DNA from: Anagrus nilaparvatae
Taxonomy: Eukaryota; Arthropoda; Insecta; Hymenoptera; Mymaridae
Length of the DNA stretch: 64,000 nt
NCBI GenBank assembly: GCA_022575985.1
Contig: JAKSXM010000040.1
Location: forward strand, 18,308,001-18,372,000
Reading direction: 5' to 3'
Below the pieces are notes generated by a model, which worked only from the letters and a program-made list of their open reading frames with translations, had not been told where the DNA came from and did no database searches. Shown one piece after another: positions 58,242 through 64,000 of the stretch (its first letter is position 1; each line of letters starts with the position of its first letter). Made by a program: the position numbers and the translations under genes.

Positions 58242-60037
58242 ATGTCAAGTACTGAAAAAACTGATCAACAGCACTCATTGATATTTGCCAAGAATCAAGC
58301 CGAAGCTATAGAGATTTATCTATCGAGAAAGAAAGAAAATGAAGAAACACTGCTTTTATCTGAAGACGTAACTGCAACTTATAGTAAAAAATTTTTTGTT
58401 AGCAGTTTCACAGATTTTTTAACAAAGCTGTTCAGTAAACCTAAGAATGAGAGAAATTTTTACGAGGTAACATTTTTGATTGTATCCAGAGCTCTGTTAA
58501 TTGAATCAATTCTTATTTAATTTAATGATACTTTCACTTATCAGTTTAATTTACAACCTTTTCACTACCTATTTATTTAAAATTCAAAAATACGTAATTG
58601 AGAAAACATACCGTTTAATTTAAAAAAGTAAATCCCTTTCTACGTACCTTTCTAAGTCTCGTCTATATCAAATAATAATTTCAACATGCGTTAATTTGAT
58701 TTATGTTTTCTTTCTCCTGCTTTTAACTAAAAATTTTCCTACAAGGCGTTATCCAAAATCTAAAGCTTATTCTTCATTTAAATAATTGCATATTTTGTAT
58801 CTAGGTTATAGTCGTTGATCAGCCAGCAAGATTACATCTAGACATAGAGTACAAAACAGAATTCAATCCAAAGAATGAAGGAAATAAAGTGTTAACAAAA
58901 TTTTTGAATGTATTTAACGAATACTTGTCGAATGTATTGAAAATAAAAATCATGCTTGACGATTGTGTGATTCTTGATTCAACGTCTTCGACAAAATTTA
59001 GCAAGCATGTCATTTACATTATCAAAAGAAATGGAAAAGAATATCTATTTAAGAATAATACGATAATCAAGGAATACATTACGACTTTTGAAGGTCTTTT
59101 AATGAATTTCTTAGCTAAAGAAAATTACCAACTTGTTGAAAGGCAAAAGAAAATCTTGCTCAGTCAAGATGAAAACAAGTGCATAGCTGGTGGAACGAGC
59201 ACGGGGAACACTTTCAATGCGGCCCAAGAAAAGAAATTTCTAGAAAAATTCTCATTTAGACTTTGTCAGAAATTTTTGATTAACTTGAACGAAAAAAAAG
59301 AAAAAGATTTATTTATCGATAACAAAATATATACGAGAAATCGACAATTTCGAACCATATTCTCGACAAAGTTCAAGAAAAATTCCAATTTATTTCTCTG
59401 TCCTCTTTCACCGATCAAATTTACAAATCAAAAACTCTCTAAACACGATTTCTTGAAATTAACGTTTGTTACATTAGGATCTACGAACGGTGCTACGTTG
59501 TTTGACGCATTTCCAAGAGACGAAATGATATTTGGAGATCAGGTTTCACTAGTTACTCCAAATATTGCAAATGAAGAAAAATTTACCATAATTAACAAAC
59601 GTAAATCCATTTACAGAAACAATTCAAAATCTACAGAAACTTTCGTGCGTAACGTTGTCAGATCTCTAATTGAAAAGTTTTGCATAATAAATAATATAAA
59701 TCTTGATAACGTTGGACAAATAAGGGAAATACGTTTTGAAGGCGATGAAATTGCATTCTGTGATTTGTACTGTAATTTTTGTTTGTGCGTTAACCGTAGG
59801 CACAGAAATAACAAGGTTTATTTTGTTGTAAACTTTCGTTATGGTTCCATTCATCAAAAATGCTACAAATGTAAAAACTATAGCTCTCCAAAAATATACC
59901 TGCATGAATTCAAAGGTAAGAGAATAATTTTACCAAAATCTGTTGTATCGAATGAAAAGTTTTACAATAACGATGACACAAGCAACATGGAAAGCATTTT
60001 CCTCTTCGATAATGATTTTGCATATCCATTCAGATAA
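58242..60037 (+). CDS. PRIMPOL: PrimPol, primase-polymerase (2 exons)
   Basis: Exons 58242-58466 and 58805-60037 join in phase 0 (NFYE|VIVVDQP) to give about 485 residues. Archaeo-eukaryotic primase features: the metal-binding pair in RLHLDIEYK (D88, E90), the nucleotide-binding DSTSSTKFSKH (133-143), and LFIDNKIYTRNRQFR with the third aspartate D247. A zinc knuckle of the UL52 type follows: C401 and H408 in CLCVNRRH, C428 and C431 in KCYKC. PrimPol re-starts synthesis by repriming after lesions and can do translesion synthesis, in nucleus and mitochondria. The C-terminus is short, ending in an acidic/aromatic stretch (FLFDNDFAYPF) that may be a reduced RPA-binding motif. A low-similarity insertion sits at about 175-240. 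HELQ lies 1.4 kb upstream on the same strand. Confidence 0.88.
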
Positions 60038-60039
60038 AC

Positions 60040-61555
60040 TCAAGAGATGACCATTTTCCAGAAAAACGAAATTCAAATGAGCTCTGAAATCGTTAATTAG
60101 GAACTTTTTAAGTTTTTTGAACTATGAAAATGTAAGTTTGCAATTAAAAAATTACAAATGTGTTGCTATAAAAAAAACGTAGCCACGGAACTGTTTGAAA
60201 ATCAATTATAAAGTTTACGATCTTAAAGTATTTTTTGAATAGATTGCATGTAACTTGGTATTTTAGTTTTACAACAAGTATCAAAAATATTGCAAATAGA
60301 AAAGAAATTTTATTAATATTTTGCAAATTGATATAATAAAATAAGTAATTAAAAGTACTCACATAAGTTTTTCTAAATAATTACAAATAAATGTTTTATA
60401 CGAAAATTATGCATCCCAACGTGCATATTTGTTTATGTACACGCTTCTGCATTTATTGATAAAAATTACAAACTATTTATGTAATTGTAACAAACTATTT
60501 ACAAATAATTTAACTTTAAATTGTAAAAAATGTTAACATTAACTTTGATGTGTTTTGATTGTTGATAAAATTAAACTACTTGAACAAGAGTGCAATAAAT
60601 GAATAAAACAAATAATTTAATTTATTGTGTGATATTTCACGTTCACATTCTGTGCACTTTTTGAAACGAAATAAATTTTTATTTGAACTGATATATTACA
60701 GTTTCAATGACAACTATGGATATAAATTACATAACATACTGATACATATAGTTGGTAGAATTTAATATGAAAATTTATCAAATAGCTATTTAAAGGGTTA
60801 TGAAAACTTTGCTAATTGCAGAACAAGCAAGTCAGCAGGATGTTTCATACAAATACAATAAGTATCTAATCACGGTAATGATTACACCATGTTACTCTTA
60901 TACTTGAGTAACCAATGGTTAAACTTATGTAAATGTTCATTGGAGAGTATAATATGAGTAAAAATATAAACTTCAAAATATCGGAGAAATTTTATAATTA
61001 ATAATTGATCAAATTTTTTGTACATATTATTTAGAAACAAGATATTTTCTTTTTTTTAGCTCGATATTTATCACCCATGAATGTGAAGCATCTCTGATAT
61101 TTTTCTCTTACACACGTTAAGTTCAAAATCCATGATAGACACCTTTTTATGATTAAATTTTCAATTATTCAGGCAATCTTTAGTTCTTAATAAATAATGT
61201 TCTTTTTGATTAGCCCACATCGCAGGCCTTACAGATTTAAAATCTATTATATTTATTTTCTATAACTTGATAGCATTAGGAATTTAACGAAACTCATACA
61301 GAACGAATAAAACGTTGATGGTTGTTTAAATTTCAAATCTGTTTTTCATTTATTTTTGTAAATTTGAAATCTGTAATCACAAAAGACGTAATTAATAATG
61401 TTATTTATTGATTTTTCGACCATTGTATATTTATTTACAACGTCTGAAAATGGAATTTAATTTGATCAATATTCTATTTGCTTAAATAATGCTTTTTTTT
61501 CAAATTTCATTTTAATTCTATTTCTTTACAATATATATGTATTCTATCCTATATC
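60040..61555. other. intergenic, no gene seen
   Basis: AT-rich with scattered aataaa words near 60340 and 60587 and no recognisable coding frame or clear repeat. A short TA-rich run at 61530-61575 leads into the next element. Confidence 0.4.
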
Positions 61556-61564
61556 CTACATCCT

Positions 61565-62247
61565 ACATATATATATAAATCTTTAATTGTGAATGTATGT
61601 GTGTATGTCCGAACACAATAAAAGCTACAGGCATCGGATTGACGGCAAAAGACGGCAAAAGTTACGTATCAAAACGTAGGCTAGGTTTTATTTTGATTGA
61701 TTACGACAAAAAGTTTTTATGTTGAAAAAACTTAATTTCCTAATTTTTAAAAGAAATCTAAAAAACTAAAAACTGAAGGAAAATTTTTTTATCAAAAAAA
61801 ATTTCATTCGATTCAAGTATATTTTTTACCTATCCCCCTAAATTTTCAAGTTAATTGGTTCGATCTGTCGAAAGTTACGATAAGTTTTTAAAAATTATAA
61901 AATTTAAGACTAAAATTATACATATTTTTAATTTTTATCAGCCACTGATGTAGTAACTGAATATAGTAACTGAAAGAATCTTGAACAGCTATTATCCGGC
62001 AGAACCCCAGAACGAGTAGTCAAGGGAAACAACGACTTCTTGTGATTACTATGGAAGGGTAGCAAAGCTTTGTATTGCTGATCACTAATTGTCCTCCTGG
62101 GTTCATATTCCCGTAATTCTTATGATTTAGTAAATTTTAGATAATTCCTTGGATAAAAAAAGGTTATTTTACAAATAATTGAGTAACATAAAACAATATA
62201 TTTTTGAAAAATGAAAAGACGTAGGGGTCCAGGGGGGCACAGCCAGT
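61565..62247 (+). mobile_element. Helentron/Helitron-like nonautonomous element
   Basis: Begins in a TA-rich run with atataaatctttaattgtg then gaatgtatgtgtgtatgtcc, a sentence typical of Helentron-associated short elements in insects. It ends with gtccaggggggcacagccag followed by (TA)n, a degenerate GC-rich hairpin of the kind that closes these elements. About 680 bp, no open frame. Confidence 0.6.
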
Positions 62248-62447
62248 ATATATATATATATATATTGTAAATATAAAATGATAAATTTGTATTTACTTTT
62301 CAGCGCAACCAGCTCTTATAACACCAGCTCTAGATGCGACTCCTTAGTTGAGTCATTTTTTGTCTGAATTTTTCTCATATTGTTTAAAGGACTTTTTTAT
62401 CATCTTTTATTTTTTGTTCATCTCATTGAGGAATTACAACTTAAAAA

Positions 62448-64000
62448 ATGGACGCAGAAAAAATAAATAAATCAGGTAAATAAAGTTTTATTGAATAAAA
62501 AAAATAAAAAAAGATATATTCAAAACATAATAAAGTTTTTATTATTTTTATTATTTTTCAGCAACAGATCATCCATTATTTATTGATAATATTTTTTGGG
62601 AGATTATAAAATATTTAGAATTGGTAGAAATTCTAAAGTTAAATTTGGTATGCCGCAGTTGGAATAGAATATTAAAATTGTACAATGCGCCGTACAAACA
62701 CATAAATCTGGATTATACATTCCAATTAAGATTTTTACAGAATAATTTAAAAACCTCAACGAAACTCATGGAATATCTAATAAGCAAAAATGAACTAACT
62801 GCTGAAACATTGTTTATAGCTAAAACGAATCTATCAGAAAATATGTTTCATAACATTTTACACATGTTCGCAAAAAGCAAAATTAATACGTTAAAACGTA
62901 TTGGAATTTATGAAGATAGTGAAGATCCGACTCAAGCAAATTCCGATTTAAAGGAAATATTTAAAAATAATAAGTCATTAACAGCAATTGAATTGGAGAA
63001 CATAAATTTAATGGCCTCCACAATTGATTTTGTTGATTCCAACATGATACGCGAGTTTCGCGCAATACATTGCGAAATTCCAAATGTGGAATTTGCGTCT
63101 TTTCTTGTTGGGTTAAAAAACATTATCAAATTTGAAATAGATATGAATACTGACTATCTTAAATTAATAATTGATTGTTTAGTTGTAAGCGATTGTGAAA
63201 AAATCGAAGAATTCTCTTTAAAATCATATGAATCTAGTGACACAAGCCATGTCAATTTGGACCAGAGATTGAGAATTTTGTTACAAAGGCAAATTAATTT
63301 GAAGCACTTGAGTCTAATTGGAGTTCCAGTCTCAGTTGAATTATTGAAATCGATTTTTAAAAAAAATCTTGTTTCATTCGGTTATTCCGATTCAAATATT
63401 TATAAAGAAAATATACTTTTTAACCCAGACTGGTCTTCATTGACAAAATTACAACTAAATATCGAGACAATAGGTAGCGAAATGATTATTTCATTTAAAT
63501 TTTTAAAAAATTTGTTGTCACTATCTTTGACTTTTGAAAAAATAGCCTTCATTAATGCAACAATTTTGAATTCAGAAACTCTGAAGAATCTCAGATATTG
63601 TTACATATGTAAGGCCGAATTCGGAGCAGCGTTAGAAATTATTAAATATGTATCACGTTCTTCGGCACTCGAAGATCTCCACATTGCTAATGTGCATTTA
63701 AATTTTTTTTCGAGCATGTTTATACGAGACTTAAAATATTTGAAAAGATTAATATTTGATTGTAATCAGACAATATCTGACGATCTATTAAAAAACATAG
63801 TGGACAATCTACCAAGATTAAACTCATTAGTTATTTACGAATGTCCAAGTATAAGTGATAGATTTTTCCATGAATTAAGTAATCTAAATCACCAGCAGAA
63901 CCTAAATATTTATCTTCAAATAAATAAACTGAAAGATTTTGATTATTATGAGAATCTCAAGAAAGATACAAATATAATTAAATTTCACGACGTACAAGAA
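62448..64000 (+). CDS. F-box / leucine-rich protein D, runs off the window
   Basis: First exon 62448-62475 is 28 nt (MDAEKINKS plus one base, donor gtaaat). The second starts at 62562 after tatttttcag and stays open without a stop to base 64000, giving at least 488 residues. The F-box is weak but recognisable at residues about 18-52 (DNIFWEIIKYLELVEILKLN, VCRSWNRILK). Later segments are leucine-rich (NLKHLSLIGVPVS, SLTKLQLNIETI, RLNSLVIYECPSISD). The last is close to the classical cysteine-containing FBXL repeat. This gene shows that short coding first exons exist in the family. Confidence 0.8.

Overview
The window is AT-rich eukaryotic DNA with spliced genes: GT..AG introns, mostly 60-110 nt, can be read directly in several loci. 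No tRNA, rRNA, operon or bacterial gene was recognised. The gene content (HELQ, PrimPol, diverged F-box/leucine-rich proteins, C2H2 zinc finger, stand-alone PIF1 helicase) together with Helitron-like, copia and piggyBac relics and many foldback elements suggests an arthropod, most likely an insect with a very AT-rich genome such as a parasitoid wasp. The species assignment is inference.

Layout. 1-6.1 kb: three tandem paralogues of an unrecognised gene family, all on the minus strand and sharing a phase-0 final intron. The most upstream copy abuts a 510-bp perfect-looking foldback. 6.1-34.9 kb: almost no host genes. This region is a repeat field: 137- and 142-bp tandem repeats, a 1.19-kb direct duplication, a 2-kb dispersed duplication with a nested MITE, at least eight foldback/TIR elements, an array built on the palindrome TTGACAGCTGTCAA, a broken copia gag, a piggyBac tail relic and Helitron-like ends. 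34.9-37.2 kb: a basic 222-residue unknown protein followed by a degenerate repeat array in which small tetraloop hairpins appear to covary.

39-52.4 kb: an F-box/leucine-rich gene cluster on both strands (39.0, 43.2, 45.2, 51.1 kb, and another running off the right edge at 62.4 kb), with a truncated recent copy of one of them. Interspersed are a single-exon PIF1-family helicase and a four-finger C2H2 protein. 53-60 kb: the best-understood block. It holds a 14-exon HELQ helicase gene, then a three-exon unknown gene on the opposite strand, then a two-exon PrimPol gene that starts head-to-head with the unknown gene 291 bp away. HELQ and PrimPol both act on damaged or stalled replication forks in other animals, so their proximity is notable. 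60-62.4 kb is non-coding with a Helentron-like element before the last F-box gene.

Exon joins were worked out by eye from splice consensus, frame and family similarity. They are internally consistent in phase but are predictions.
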